64,000 nucleotides of DNA from Nocardia rhamnosiphila NBRC 108938 (GTDB lineage: Bacteria > Actinomycetota > Actinomycetes > Mycobacteriales > Mycobacteriaceae): assembly GCF_000720425.1 (NCBI RefSeq), contig NZ_JOAJ01000002.1, forward strand, positions 62,001 through 126,000, given 5' to 3'. Made by a program: the position numbers and the translations under genes. This document shows positions 16,025 to 24,467 of the stretch, piece by piece. The number at the start of each line of letters is the position of its first letter. The first letter of the stretch is position 1. The notes below the pieces were generated by a model, which was not told the DNA's origin, searched no databases, and worked only from the letters and a program-made list of their open reading frames with translations.

Positions 16025-16569
16025 TCGCGATCCCCGTCCTGCGCGGCCGTCAGTTCCGCCGCGCGTTCGACGGACTCCATGATCATTTCGTAGCCGGTAC
16101 AGCGGCAGGTGTTCGAACTGATCCATTCGCGAATGGTGCCGCGGTCCGGACAGGGTTCCCGGCGCAGCAGACCGGTGGTCAGCATCAGCATCCCGGAGGT
16201 GCAGAAACCACACTGGTAACCACCGCATTCCGCGAACGCGCGCTGCTGCGGCGAGAGGGTTCCGTCCAGGGCCGCCAGTCCCTCGACGGTCTCCACCGCG
16301 GCGCCGTCGACCGCGAACGCGAATGTCGAGCAGGAGGCGACCGGCACATCGTCGACGAGTACCGTGCAGGCTCCGCAGACACCGCGCTCACACGAACGCC
16401 GCACACCCCGGCAGCCGAAGTCGTCGCGCAACACATCGAGCAGGACCGCGCTGGAATCGATTCTGCAGTTGTGTTTCTCGCCGTTCAGGCTGAACTCTAT
16501 CGAGGTGTCGAGCGCGCTCGGCGGAACTTCCGCGCCGGCCGGTCTCGTCTCGGCATCGGGATCACACAT
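16021..16569 (-). CDS. Molybdenum hydroxylase small subunit, 2x[2Fe-2S]
   Basis: 182 residues. The plant-type [2Fe-2S] cluster is bound by the cysteines of CRGVRRSCERGVCGAC plus a cysteine in VASCSTF. The second cluster is bound by CGGYQCGFC and NTCRC in the C-terminal four-helix domain. It carries electrons between the molybdenum centre and FAD. I use the ATG at 16569 (GAGGA upstream), inside the end of the FAD subunit gene, rather than the GTG 5 codons upstream. Confidence 0.92.
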   Translation of the reverse strand: MCDPDAETRPAGAEVPPSALDTSIEFSLNGEKHNCRIDSSAVLLDVLRDDFGCRGVRRSCERGVCGACTVLVDDVPVASCSTFAFAVDGAAVETVEGLAALDGTLSPQQRAFAECGGYQCGFCTSGMLMLTTGLLRREPCPDRGTIREWISSNTCRCTGYEMIMESVERAAELTAAQDGDRE

Positions 16570-17437
16570 GCGGTTGGTCCTCACGCTGGGGAGTGGCAGC
16601 GGCTGCCTCGTGGAGCAGCCTGCGGGTCAGCACCGCGACGAGGTGCCTGCGGTACTCGGCGGACCCGGTGTAATCGCCGATATCGTCCGGGAGTTGCGCG
16701 GCGAGGGCCGCGGCGGTCGGCACCGCGTCGATACCGGCCGCCGACGTGGCCTCGGTGTCGACGCGCAGCGAGATACCGCGGCGGTACTCCGACCCCGCGG
16801 TGGCGTGGACGGACAGGGTGGCGCCGGCACCCCGCCGGATCGCGAGCGCGACCGTCGTGGTCGGGCGCATCGACCGCTCGTACCCGAACCACACCAGATC
16901 CGCGGTGGACACCTCGATACCGGTGAGCAGGGCGGTGGTGTCGTCGGTCCACAGGTCGCCGGGTGCGAGAGTGCGGTCGTCCGAAATCGACAAGCGGGCG
17001 TCGAGGGCGCCCAGCAGCAGCGGCATCTCGTAGCGATGGCGCCGGGCCATCAGATTCCCGCCGACCGTGCCGGTGTACCGGATCCGGACGGTGGCGATCC
17101 GCGACCATGCTGCCGCGAGTCCGGGGATCGCCGCCGCCACGGTCGCACTGGTCGCCCCCTCGTGATGAGTGACCATCGGCCCCAGGTGCAGGACACCGTC
17201 GTGGTGTGTAATCGCTTTCAGGCCGGCGACTTTCCGCAGCGATACCAGCGCCCCGGGCGTACAGCCCTCCCGGATCCTGGCGACGAGATCGCTGCATCCG
17301 GCACCGATCACCGCCTCCGGGTCGGCGGCGAGCACCGCCTCCACCTCGGCGACCGATTCGGGGCGGTACAGCCGGAACGGCGCGAGAGCCGATTGACTCT
17401 GCGCGACGATTCCGGATCCGTCGACCGTGGCCCGCAT
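16562..17437 (-). CDS. Molybdenum hydroxylase medium subunit, FAD-binding (CoxM type)
   Basis: 291 residues of the CO-dehydrogenase flavoprotein family. The FAD pyrophosphate loop is seen as AVIGAGCSD near residues 43-51, and the second motif is TVGGNLMARRHRYE. It transfers electrons to NAD+ or another acceptor. Its ATG overlaps the ABC ATPase stop by one base (TGATG at 17435-17439), so importer and enzyme genes are in one operon. Confidence 0.9.
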   Translation of the reverse strand: MRATVDGSGIVAQSQSALAPFRLYRPESVAEVEAVLAADPEAVIGAGCSDLVARIREGCTPGALVSLRKVAGLKAITHHDGVLHLGPMVTHHEGATSATVAAAIPGLAAAWSRIATVRIRYTGTVGGNLMARRHRYEMPLLLGALDARLSISDDRTLAPGDLWTDDTTALLTGIEVSTADLVWFGYERSMRPTTTVALAIRRGAGATLSVHATAGSEYRRGISLRVDTEATSAAGIDAVPTAAALAAQLPDDIGDYTGSAEYRRHLVAVLTRRLLHEAAAATPQREDQPHV

Positions 17438-18258
17438 CAGTGCGCCTTGCTCGCAACCGAATCGCGCGGACCGTCGGCTGCCACGCCCTCACCGCGAAGC
17501 AGCCTTGTCACGTGCGAACGGATCTCGACGAATCGTGGATCCGTCTTGGTGGTGATGTGATCGCGTGGCCGCGGCAGATCGACCTCGATCGTCTCGGCCA
17601 CGATGCTCGGCGGTTTCGACAGCACGATGATGTGATCGGCGAGGTAGACGCTCTCGTCGATATCGTGGGTGACCACCAGGACAGTGATCCCGAGCCGCGC
17701 CTGGATCGCCAGGAGCAGATCCTCGAGTTCGGCGCGGGTCTGGGCGTCGACCGAGGCGTACGGCTCGTCCATGAGCAGCAGTTTGGGATGGCTGGCCAGC
17801 GCCCGGGCGATGGCGACCCGCTGCTGCATACCGCCCGACATCTGCCAGGGGTAGAGCTTCTCCTTGCCCGACAGGCCGACCGCGTCGATGGCCTCCTGGA
17901 CCCGGGCGGCGCGCTCCGGCCGCGGCAGCTGCTCGAGCGGGAAGGCGATGTTCTTGTCCACCCGCATCCACGGGAACAGCGAGCGCGCGTAGTCCTGGAA
18001 CACCATGGCCAGGCCGTCGGGCACCCCGGACACCTGCCGGCCGTCGAAGGTGACCGCACCGGTCGTCGGCACATCGAGCCCGCTGATGATCCGCAGCAGG
18101 GTCGACTTGCCGCAGCCGGAGGGCCCGACGATCACGCTGACCTTTCCGGCCGGGGCGTCGGCGGTGATATCGCGGACCGCGAGATTGGTTCCGTAGGACT
18201 TCGAGATGCCGGTGAGGACCAGCTCCGCGGACGTGGTCGTCACATCTGTACTAGTCAT
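17437..18258 (-). CDS. ABC importer ATPase, nitrate/sulfonate/taurine (NitT/TauT) type
   Basis: 273-residue SsuB/TauB-like ATPase. Walker A GPSGCGKST near 44-52, Q-loop VFQDYARSLFPW, signature MSGGMQQR, Walker B LLLMDEP and H-loop VVTHDID are all present. It energises uptake through the two permeases encoded just upstream. It overlaps the permease stop by 8 bases. Importers of this type often carry aromatic acids when placed in degradation clusters. Confidence 0.93.
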   Translation of the reverse strand: MTSTDVTTTSAELVLTGISKSYGTNLAVRDITADAPAGKVSVIVGPSGCGKSTLLRIISGLDVPTTGAVTFDGRQVSGVPDGLAMVFQDYARSLFPWMRVDKNIAFPLEQLPRPERAARVQEAIDAVGLSGKEKLYPWQMSGGMQQRVAIARALASHPKLLLMDEPYASVDAQTRAELEDLLLAIQARLGITVLVVTHDIDESVYLADHIIVLSKPPSIVAETIEVDLPRPRDHITTKTDPRFVEIRSHVTRLLRGEGVAADGPRDSVASKAH

Positions 18259-19150
18259 TTTGCTGAGTCACTCCTCGGTGCCAGGCCAACGCCCGCCGTT
18301 CGGCGAATACGAAGATGAAGTTGAGTGCGACGCCCAGGGCGGCCAGCACGATCAGGACCGACCAGAATCCGGTGTAGTCGAAGTCGCGCTGTGACCGGAT
18401 CAGGAGATAGCCGAGACCGTTCTCGGCCTTCTGCAGTTCGGAAATGATCATGATGATGAGCGACAGCGACATCGCGGTCCGCACACCGGCGAATATCTTG
18501 GGCCCGGCGCCGGGCAGGATGATCTGCGTCAGCACATTCCAGCGCGAGATCTTGAACACCGCGGCCGCCTGCATCCGGCCGGTTCCCACGCTCTGCACAC
18601 CGTCGATCGTGTTGAACAGGATGGGCCAGACCACGGAGAACGCGATGAGGAAGATCTTCGGGCTGTCCCCCGTTCCGAACAGGAAGAAGAACACCCCCAG
18701 CAGGGCCGGGCTGGGCAGCGACCGCCCGAGATGGATAAGCGGCTGGAACAGGGCCGTGAGCACCGGAACGATACCCAGCGCGACCCCCAGCGCGACCCCG
18801 AGCACGACGGCCAGCAGTAGTCCCGCCATCGCACGGTAGACGCTGGGGAAGAAGTGGTCGAAGGTCGCGTCGCCGAGGAAGAACCGGCCGGCGTCGGCGC
18901 TGAAGAAGTCGGTGAAGACCCGCTCGAACGCCTCGAACGGCGGCGCCACGATCAGTGAGCCGACCTCCGACTGCGACAGACCCCACCACGCGGCGAGGAT
19001 CAGCACCGGGACCAGCAACCGGATACCCGTATTGCCCAGCAGCGCCGCCAGGGAGCCGCGGGTGCGCGCGGCCGAGGCGAGTGCGGGAGACTTCGGACCC
19101 GGCCGCACGGCCGGCGCGGCGAGTCCCGTGTCGTCGGTCGATGCGACCAT
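18251..19150 (-). CDS. ABC importer permease (SsuC/TauC type)
   Basis: 299-residue membrane protein with six hydrophobic segments, the first at about 44-62 (LVPVLILAAWWGLSQ). The EAA-like coupling loop is AAAVFKISRWNVLTQIILPG. The cytoplasmic N-terminal tail of about 40 residues is longer than usual. The ATG at 19150 shares a base with the previous permease's stop. With the second permease it likely forms a heterodimeric pore. Confidence 0.9.
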   Translation of the reverse strand: MVASTDDTGLAAPAVRPGPKSPALASAARTRGSLAALLGNTGIRLLVPVLILAAWWGLSQSEVGSLIVAPPFEAFERVFTDFFSADAGRFFLGDATFDHFFPSVYRAMAGLLLAVVLGVALGVALGIVPVLTALFQPLIHLGRSLPSPALLGVFFFLFGTGDSPKIFLIAFSVVWPILFNTIDGVQSVGTGRMQAAAVFKISRWNVLTQIILPGAGPKIFAGVRTAMSLSLIIMIISELQKAENGLGYLLIRSQRDFDYTGFWSVLIVLAALGVALNFIFVFAERRALAWHRGVTQQND

Positions 19151-19941
19151 CACTGGGCCAGCCCCTTCTTCCAGGCGAACACCTTGTTGTCGAGGGCGGT
19201 GAAGACGGTGCTCACCGCCAGGCCGAGGACCCCGGCCACCAGTGTCGCGGCGTATACGGTGTCGAGATTGGTGGCGTTGGCGCTGTTGAGCAGGATGTAA
19301 CCGCCGATCCCCTGCCCGTTGCCGATCAGCAGTTCCGCGCTGACGGCGACGATGAGCCCGATCGACGCGGCGATCCGGATCCCGGTGAACGCGAAGGGAA
19401 GTGCGCTGGGGATCTTGATCCGGCGCAGGATCGCGATCCCCGAGAGGCCGAAGGTCCGGGCCGTCTGCACGGCGGTGGCGTCGGTGGCGCGGACGCCGTA
19501 CAGGGTGTTCAGCAGGATCGGCCACATACAGGCGAGCGCCACCGTGATCGAGAGCGGCAACATTCCCGAACCCAGCAGCAACACCAGCACCGGACCCAAC
19601 GCGACCGACGGCAGGACCCGGAAGACCTCGACCGGGAGTTCGAACGCGAGGAACACCTTCGCGAAGGCGCCCATCAGGCCGCCGAGCACCATCCCGGCCA
19701 CGGTCGCGATCAGCAGGCCGAGCATCCATTCGCGGAGGGTGAACCCGACCTCCTGCCAGAAGATCTGATCTCCGAACAGTGCACCGGTCTCCGCCAGCAC
19801 CCGGCTCGGCACGGGCAACCCGGGCGTGGAGATCACTCCGGTCCGGATGACCACTTCGGTCAGCGCGGCCGTCCCGAGCACGCCCACGATTCCACAGGCG
19901 ATCTGCTGTTTCCGGCCGAGCGGCTCACTGAGGAGATTCAT
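19150..19941 (-). CDS. ABC importer permease (SsuC/TauC type)
   Basis: 263 residues with about six membrane segments. The EAA loop is VQTARTFGLSGIAILRRIKI followed by PSALP. It is homologous to but clearly different from the permease at 18251-19150, suggesting a heterodimer. The start codon is 1 base from the stop of the substrate-binding protein gene. Confidence 0.9.
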   Translation of the reverse strand: MNLLSEPLGRKQQIACGIVGVLGTAALTEVVIRTGVISTPGLPVPSRVLAETGALFGDQIFWQEVGFTLREWMLGLLIATVAGMVLGGLMGAFAKVFLAFELPVEVFRVLPSVALGPVLVLLLGSGMLPLSITVALACMWPILLNTLYGVRATDATAVQTARTFGLSGIAILRRIKIPSALPFAFTGIRIAASIGLIVAVSAELLIGNGQGIGGYILLNSANATNLDTVYAATLVAGVLGLAVSTVFTALDNKVFAWKKGLAQ

Positions 19942-19942
19942 C

Positions 19943-20914
19943 TCAGTCCTCGAGCGTGATGAGGTGCGGGGTGACGTCGAAGCCCTCGGGGATCCGCCCC
20001 TGGGCGGCGAGCATCTCGGCGACGGACTGCATCTTCGCCGGATCCATACTCGACGCGAAGATCGGCAGTGACATCGACTGGGCCACCTCCGCGGGGACCT
20101 TCGCGACACCGGGCAGCCAGCTGCGGAAATCGGCCTCGTGGGCGGAGATATCGGCCCCGGCGGCGTAGATCGCGCGCGCGAACGCCGCGGTGGTGTCCGG
20201 GTTCGCGTCCACGAAATCGTCACCCGCGACGAAGATCGACGCCGGCAGGGCATTGTTGGTGTCCGTCGTGAGGTCCGCGATCTCCCGCATCCCGGCGCCG
20301 CGCGCGGCCGAGGAGAACGGCTCGGGGGCGTATCCGACGTCGATCGATCCGGCCTGCACCCCGGGCAACATCTCCGGGAAGGGCACCTCGACGTACCGCG
20401 GTTCGATATCGACGCCCTGGTCGGCCGCGAGGTTGCCGATGGTGACATCGCCGATGTTGTTGGTGGTGTTCACGCCGACGGTCTTACCGTTGACATCGGC
20501 CAGCGATCGGATCGGCGAATCCGGCTTCACATACAGGATTCCGCTGCCGTCACCGAGGGAGGCCGTATGCGCGACGGTCGTGATCGGCGTCTTGCGGGAC
20601 TGCGCGATCGCCGCGGAGATCGAGTTGGCGATGCTGAAGTCGAGTTCCCCCGAGGCGACCTTCTGGATACCGATGGGCCCGCCCTGGATCGGCTCGAGCG
20701 TTACCGTGAGCCCCTCCTTCTCGAAGTAGCCCTTCTCGTCCGCCCAGTACACCGCCGCATAGTCGGCCAGCGGCAGAACGCCCACCGAGACCTCGGTCTG
20801 CTCGAGTGTGCCGTCGGTGGCCGCGGCGGTGCGCTCGCCCGAACCGCTGCACGAGCTCAGAACCAAGGCGGAGCCGGCCAGCAGGGCCGCGGCCGCGAGG
20901 CGGATTGTCGTCAT
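19943..20914 (-). CDS. ABC importer substrate-binding lipoprotein (NMT1/SsuA type)
   Basis: 323 residues with a lipoprotein signal: AAAALLAGSALVLSSC, lipobox LSSC with the modified cysteine near residue 22. The rest is a periplasmic-binding fold of the NMT1/THI5-like family (VGVLPLADYAAVYWADEKG ... FEKEGLTV). It would sit outside the membrane and deliver an aromatic or sulfonate-like ligand to the permeases. It is the first gene of the minus-strand operon, with a promoter 80-110 bases upstream. Confidence 0.92.
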   Translation of the reverse strand: MTTIRLAAAALLAGSALVLSSCSGSGERTAAATDGTLEQTEVSVGVLPLADYAAVYWADEKGYFEKEGLTVTLEPIQGGPIGIQKVASGELDFSIANSISAAIAQSRKTPITTVAHTASLGDGSGILYVKPDSPIRSLADVNGKTVGVNTTNNIGDVTIGNLAADQGVDIEPRYVEVPFPEMLPGVQAGSIDVGYAPEPFSSAARGAGMREIADLTTDTNNALPASIFVAGDDFVDANPDTTAAFARAIYAAGADISAHEADFRSWLPGVAKVPAEVAQSMSLPIFASSMDPAKMQSVAEMLAAQGRIPEGFDVTPHLITLED

Positions 20915-20991
20915 GAACGTCTCCTGTCGGGACGATGGTGGCGACCGGGCTGGATTCCACCGCGGTTGCCGAACATCTTGGCTGCAAGAGA

Positions 20992-21020
20992 TTTGTACTT
21001 CCTTACCGCTAAGAGGTCAA
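20992..21020 (-). promoter_or_regulatory. Candidate promoter of importer/molybdenum-hydroxylase operon
   Basis: On the minus strand TTGACC (21020-21015), a 17-base spacer and TACAAA (20997-20992) form a good -35/-10 pair. Transcription would start near 20985, about 70 bases before the binding-protein ATG. Just upstream of the -35 lies an inverted repeat, TTAAC AGGCG GTTAA (21046-21060), which could be an activator or repressor site. Confidence 0.55.
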
Positions 21021-21179
21021 CGCCGGATGGCCGGGAATTCGATGATTAACAGGCGGTTAACCCCCTCGGAATCTGACGTCTCAAACGGAGAGATGCAGGT
21101 CACACCCCGGATTTCAGTGTGACGGCCCCCACAGAAGATGCCGGAAAGGTTTCGCGAAGACGCCCCCGAAAACGACGAA

Positions 21180-21207
21180 CGCTCCCAGATCGTGAGATCC
21201 GGGAGCG
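21180..21207 (-). terminator. Hairpin terminator after MarR gene
   Basis: CGCTCCCaGATC, a GTGA loop and GATCcGGGAGCG form a 12-base-pair stem with one mismatch. On the minus strand it is followed by a moderately T-rich run (TTCGTCGTTTTC). It starts 15 bases after the MarR stop. Confidence 0.6.
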
Positions 21208-21221
21208 TGCAGAGCGGGCGC

Positions 21222-21776
21222 TCAGGCGGTGCGATCGACCGCGGCGCCCTCCCCCGCCGGCAACGCGGCCATTCGCAGCGACCCCTCCAGCACCGTGAGC
21301 AACCCCGCCAGCTGAGCCTTCTGATGGGGGTCCAGGCCCACCAGCATGTGCGCGAGTTCGGCGAAGTGCGCATCGGCGACCCGGTCCACGAGATCGCGCC
21401 CCGCGTCGGACAGGGTCACATAGACCACCCGGGCATCCTCGGGGTCGCGCTCCCGCAGCACCAGCCCGGCCTCCTCCAGCCGGTTCACCCGCAGCGTCAG
21501 GCCACCCGTCGTGACGAGCGTCTGCTTCGCCAGCTCACCCGCCGTGCGCCGGAACTCCGGCTCCGCGCGGCGCAGGCACGCGAGGACATCGAACCCCGCC
21601 TCATTGGTGCCGAACTGCTCGAACACACCGTTGATCCGGGAGCGATAGAGCAGGAAGCTGCGATGCATGCGCCCGAAGATCTCCAGCGCGGAGACATCGA
21701 GTTCGGGCCGCGACTGGGCCCATTGCCGGATGATCTCGCCGACACCGTCCGAGTTTTCCGTCACTGCCTCTGCCAC
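21222..21776 (-). CDS. MarR-family transcriptional regulator
   Basis: 184 residues with a winged helix-turn-helix: the recognition part is QTLVTTGGLTLRVNRLEEAG followed by the wing LVLRERDPEDARVVYVTLS. MarR proteins commonly repress aromatic catabolism genes and respond to phenolic ligands. I choose the GTG at 21776 because GAGGGA lies 6 bases before it; another GTG four codons on is too close to its AGAGG. A perfect palindrome 27 bases upstream is the likely autoregulatory operator. It is divergent from the XdhC-like gene. Confidence 0.88.
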   Translation of the reverse strand: MAEAVTENSDGVGEIIRQWAQSRPELDVSALEIFGRMHRSFLLYRSRINGVFEQFGTNEAGFDVLACLRRAEPEFRRTAGELAKQTLVTTGGLTLRVNRLEEAGLVLRERDPEDARVVYVTLSDAGRDLVDRVADAHFAELAHMLVGLDPHQKAQLAGLLTVLEGSLRMAALPAGEGAAVDRTA

Positions 21777-21802
21777 AACCCATCCCTCGTCGCCGACCGG
21801 CT

Positions 21803-21820
21803 TACCTTTGCGCAAAGGTA
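21803..21820. promoter_or_regulatory. Perfect 18-bp palindrome, probable MarR operator
   Basis: TACCTTTGCGCAAAGGTA is a perfect dyad between the divergent MarR and XdhC-like genes. Its size and position fit a MarR dimer site controlling both promoters. A partial match, TACTTTGCG, occurs at 12474-12482 in the ALDH promoter region. Confidence 0.75.
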
Positions 21821-21986
21821 CTGTACGATCTTTTCTATCATCCCACCAGCGCGGGACTCCGGCGATCGTCTCGCCGGGAAAGCTCGGTCGCCGAGTCGAC
21901 GCGAACGCCGATAGCGGCCACCGGCCGCGAACCGCGTATCGGTCGACGGTACGCGGACCGGCACGACAAGGCAGAGGGTAGCCCGG

Positions 21987-23126
21987 ATGCACGAGGTGCT
22001 GAACACAGTGGCCCGATGGCAGGCAGCCGGAATCGACTGCGCCCTGGTCACAATCGTCCGATCGGCGGGCTCGATTCCGCGGCCCGTCGGCACCGTCATG
22101 GCCGTCGCGCGAGACGGGACCGTCGTCGGCAGCATTTCGGGAGGCTGCATCGAGAGCGATGTCTTCCATCTCGCCACCGAGGTGATGACCACCGGACAAG
22201 CGACCGTCCGCCGGTACGCGGTCGACGATGCCGGCGCCGGATCTGTCGCGCTGATGTGTGGCGGCTCGATGGATGTCCTGGTCCAACGCGCGGGGCCGAG
22301 CGATATCCCCGGTCTCGCACTGGTCGCGGACAGCGTCGCGGCGGGCCGGCCGGTCGCGACGGCGACCGTCGTCTCCGAGGGCGCCCACCTGGGCAGGTCG
22401 ATTGTCACCACCGGCACCGTCCGGTCGGGCACCTGCGGCGATCCGCTCCTGGACGCGGCCGTCGTCGCCCGGGCCACCCGGCACCTCGAGGCCGGCACGG
22501 TGACGACCGTACAGCTGGGCGAGTCCGGAGACTGCGCCGAAACCGCGCTGTCGGTATTGATCTCGTCCATCGCGCGGCCGCCGAGCATGCTGGTGTTCGG
22601 CGCGGTCGACTTCGCCCACGCGCTCGTCCGGGCGGCGAAACTCCTGGGGTACTCGGTGACACTGTGCGACGCCCGGCCGGTTTTCGCGACTCGCGAACGC
22701 TTCCCGGAAGCCGACGAAGTGGTCGTGATGTGGCCCCAGGACTACCTGAAGCAGGCGGCGATCACACCGTCCACCGCCATCTGCGTTCTCACCCACGATC
22801 CGCGCTTCGACGTGCCGGCCCTCGAGATCGCCCTACGTTCCGACGCGGGCTACGTGGGCGCCATGGGCAGCCGGCGGACACACACCGACCGGATGGAACG
22901 TCTCCGCGCCGCCGGGGTGACCGACGCCGAGCTGAGTAGGCTGTCCTCCCCGATAGGTCTGGATCTGGGCGCCGCGACACCGGAGGAGACCGCCGTCTCC
23001 ATCCTCGCCGAGGTCATCGCCCTGCGCCGCGGCGGCAGCGGGGGCCGGCTCGGACGCAGCGCCGGACCGATCCACCCACCGGAGCCCGCCGAGACGAACC
23101 ACCGAGATCTCCTCGACACAGCGTAG
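21987..23126 (+). CDS. XdhC/CoxI-family molybdenum cofactor maturation protein
   Basis: 379-residue protein with an N-terminal CoxI domain (VRSAGSIPRPVGTVMAV, SISGGCIESDVF) and a C-terminal XdhC Rossmann domain (GYVGAMGSRRTHTDRMERL and LGAATPEETAVSILAEVI). The family binds and sulfurates molybdenum cofactor before insertion into xanthine-dehydrogenase-type enzymes. Its client is very probably the hydroxylase at 13607-17437. It is on the opposite strand, sharing a control region with the MarR gene. Confidence 0.92.
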   Translation: MHEVLNTVARWQAAGIDCALVTIVRSAGSIPRPVGTVMAVARDGTVVGSISGGCIESDVFHLATEVMTTGQATVRRYAVDDAGAGSVALMCGGSMDVLVQRAGPSDIPGLALVADSVAAGRPVATATVVSEGAHLGRSIVTTGTVRSGTCGDPLLDAAVVARATRHLEAGTVTTVQLGESGDCAETALSVLISSIARPPSMLVFGAVDFAHALVRAAKLLGYSVTLCDARPVFATRERFPEADEVVVMWPQDYLKQAAITPSTAICVLTHDPRFDVPALEIALRSDAGYVGAMGSRRTHTDRMERLRAAGVTDAELSRLSSPIGLDLGAATPEETAVSILAEVIALRRGGSGGRLGRSAGPIHPPEPAETNHRDLLDTA

Positions 23127-23394
23127 GAACCGCGGCCCGCCCACCTCGGCCGACCGGCCGAGTCACGCGTGCCGCCTATCACTCCGGGCGTCCGGGCCCG
23201 GCGAAGGCACCACGGAAGCAGATCAGCGCCGACGAGCGTCGCGAACGGCTTCTCGCCGCGTCGCTGCGGGTGCAGCGGGAGAGGATCGGCGCGGCGACCA
23301 CCCGCGCCCGCTGCGACCTCGATGCCGCCCGGCCCGAAGTCTCCCCCGGCGTGACACCGGCGGACAACATCCGCACACTGCCGATCGGTGTAGA

Positions 23395-24369
23395 TCAGAA
23401 GTACTCGGCGGCGACTCGATACAGTGCCGGGTGAGCGGTGGCGATCGTTCTCGCTTCGTCGGCCGAAGCGACGACCGTGGGATTCAGACCGGCGGCCTCA
23501 CACGCTTCGGCGCTGTCCCAATGCGCGATATCGACGAGCTGGAACCGCGCGTCCGGCAGTATCGCCCGGTGCAGGCGGACATCGCGGAATCCGGGTGCGG
23601 TGCGCATGCGTGCCGCACGGGCACGCCACTGGTGAACGAATTCGTCGATCAGCTCGGCGGGGAGTTCGATGGCATTGACGAATGTGACGCCCTCGGTCGT
23701 CCGAGGTTCGTCTCCGTCATCGACCGGCGGCACCGCTGCGACCGGGGTGTCCCGAATCGTTCGCCCTCGATCGCTGCTACGGTTCGCCGTCCAGGCATCA
23801 CCGCGACGTTCGTGCTCGAGCACCTCCTCGGCGAGCGCCGCGGTCTCGGCGCCGAACAGCCGCTCGACAAGCCACAGCCCGAGATCGATACCGGAGGTGA
23901 CCCCGGCCGAGGTGACCAGATCGCCGTCGTCGACGACGCGACCGCCGACCACCACCGCCCCCTGCTGCCGGAGATCGTGCTCGGCGATGTGATGTGTCGT
24001 GCACCGTCGTCCGGTGGTGATCCCGGCCGCCGACAGCAGCAGCGTTCCGGTGCAGGTGGCCGCGAGGATCAGCCCCGGACGCCGGGCCGCGATCAACGCA
24101 CCGGGCACAGCGCCGCGGCGGATCTGCTCCTGGACGGGAGACCCTTCGCCGTAGCCGCCGCCGGGCACCACGATCAGATCGGCGCGGCCCGGGGACCACG
24201 GGGTGCGGATGGTGATCTCGAGACCTGCCGCGGTGGTGACGGTGCCCGGACCGTCGACGGTGACGAAGCTGTGCTGCACCTCGCCGACCACGCCCAGCGC
24301 AGTGACGGGGCCGATGAAGTCCTGGTCTTCCACCCCGTCGTAGAGCACCGTATGTACACGAAGAGTCAT
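23395..24369 (-). CDS. DJ-1/PfpI-like protein fused to ABM-like domain
   Basis: 324 residues in two parts. Residues 1 to about 190 are a DJ-1/PfpI (class I glutamine amidotransferase-like) domain with VVPGGGYGEG and nucleophile cysteine in AATCTGTLLL, similar to isonitrile hydratase and ThiJ proteins. After a low-complexity linker, residues about 230-324 (TFVNAIELPAELIDEFVHQW onwards) look like an antibiotic-biosynthesis-monooxygenase (ABM) ferredoxin fold. The gene is divergent from a GlxA-type regulator that itself contains a DJ-1 domain. The enzyme substrate is unknown. Confidence 0.85.
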   Translation of the reverse strand: MTLRVHTVLYDGVEDQDFIGPVTALGVVGEVQHSFVTVDGPGTVTTAAGLEITIRTPWSPGRADLIVVPGGGYGEGSPVQEQIRRGAVPGALIAARRPGLILAATCTGTLLLSAAGITTGRRCTTHHIAEHDLRQQGAVVVGGRVVDDGDLVTSAGVTSGIDLGLWLVERLFGAETAALAEEVLEHERRGDAWTANRSSDRGRTIRDTPVAAVPPVDDGDEPRTTEGVTFVNAIELPAELIDEFVHQWRARAARMRTAPGFRDVRLHRAILPDARFQLVDIAHWDSAEACEAAGLNPTVVASADEARTIATAHPALYRVAAEYF

Positions 24370-24428
24370 CGAATCCTCCGGTAGGAGTTGCGGTTACCTC
24401 CTGAGTATCGCGGTGGACGGACGAGCCG

Positions 24429-24452
24429 AACAGTGGCTTGATCGCCACAGTT
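24429..24452. promoter_or_regulatory. Inverted repeat in divergent DJ-1/GlxA promoter region
   Basis: AACAGTGGC and GCCACAGTT flank a 6-base centre, giving an 18-base dyad with one mismatch pair, 16 bases upstream of the regulator ATG. It is a plausible binding site for the AraC-type regulator encoded next to it. Confidence 0.55.
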
Positions 24453-24467
24453 ACGTAAGATCTGGCC

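Larger units (their letters stand above)
20915..21221. other. Intergenic control region between importer operon and MarR gene
   Basis: 307 bases without a convincing gene. It holds the promoter at 20992-21020, the TTAAC/GTTAA inverted repeat at 21046-21060 and the hairpin terminator at 21180-21207. I see nothing else in it. Confidence 0.7.

Noticed and set aside
23169..23394. Coding-like frame downstream of the XdhC-like gene (contains ISADERRERLLAASLRVQ on the plus strand)
   Set aside because: No start with a ribosome site, it runs into the 3' end of the convergent gene, and no family is recognised. It might be a decayed regulator N-terminus, but this cannot be shown.
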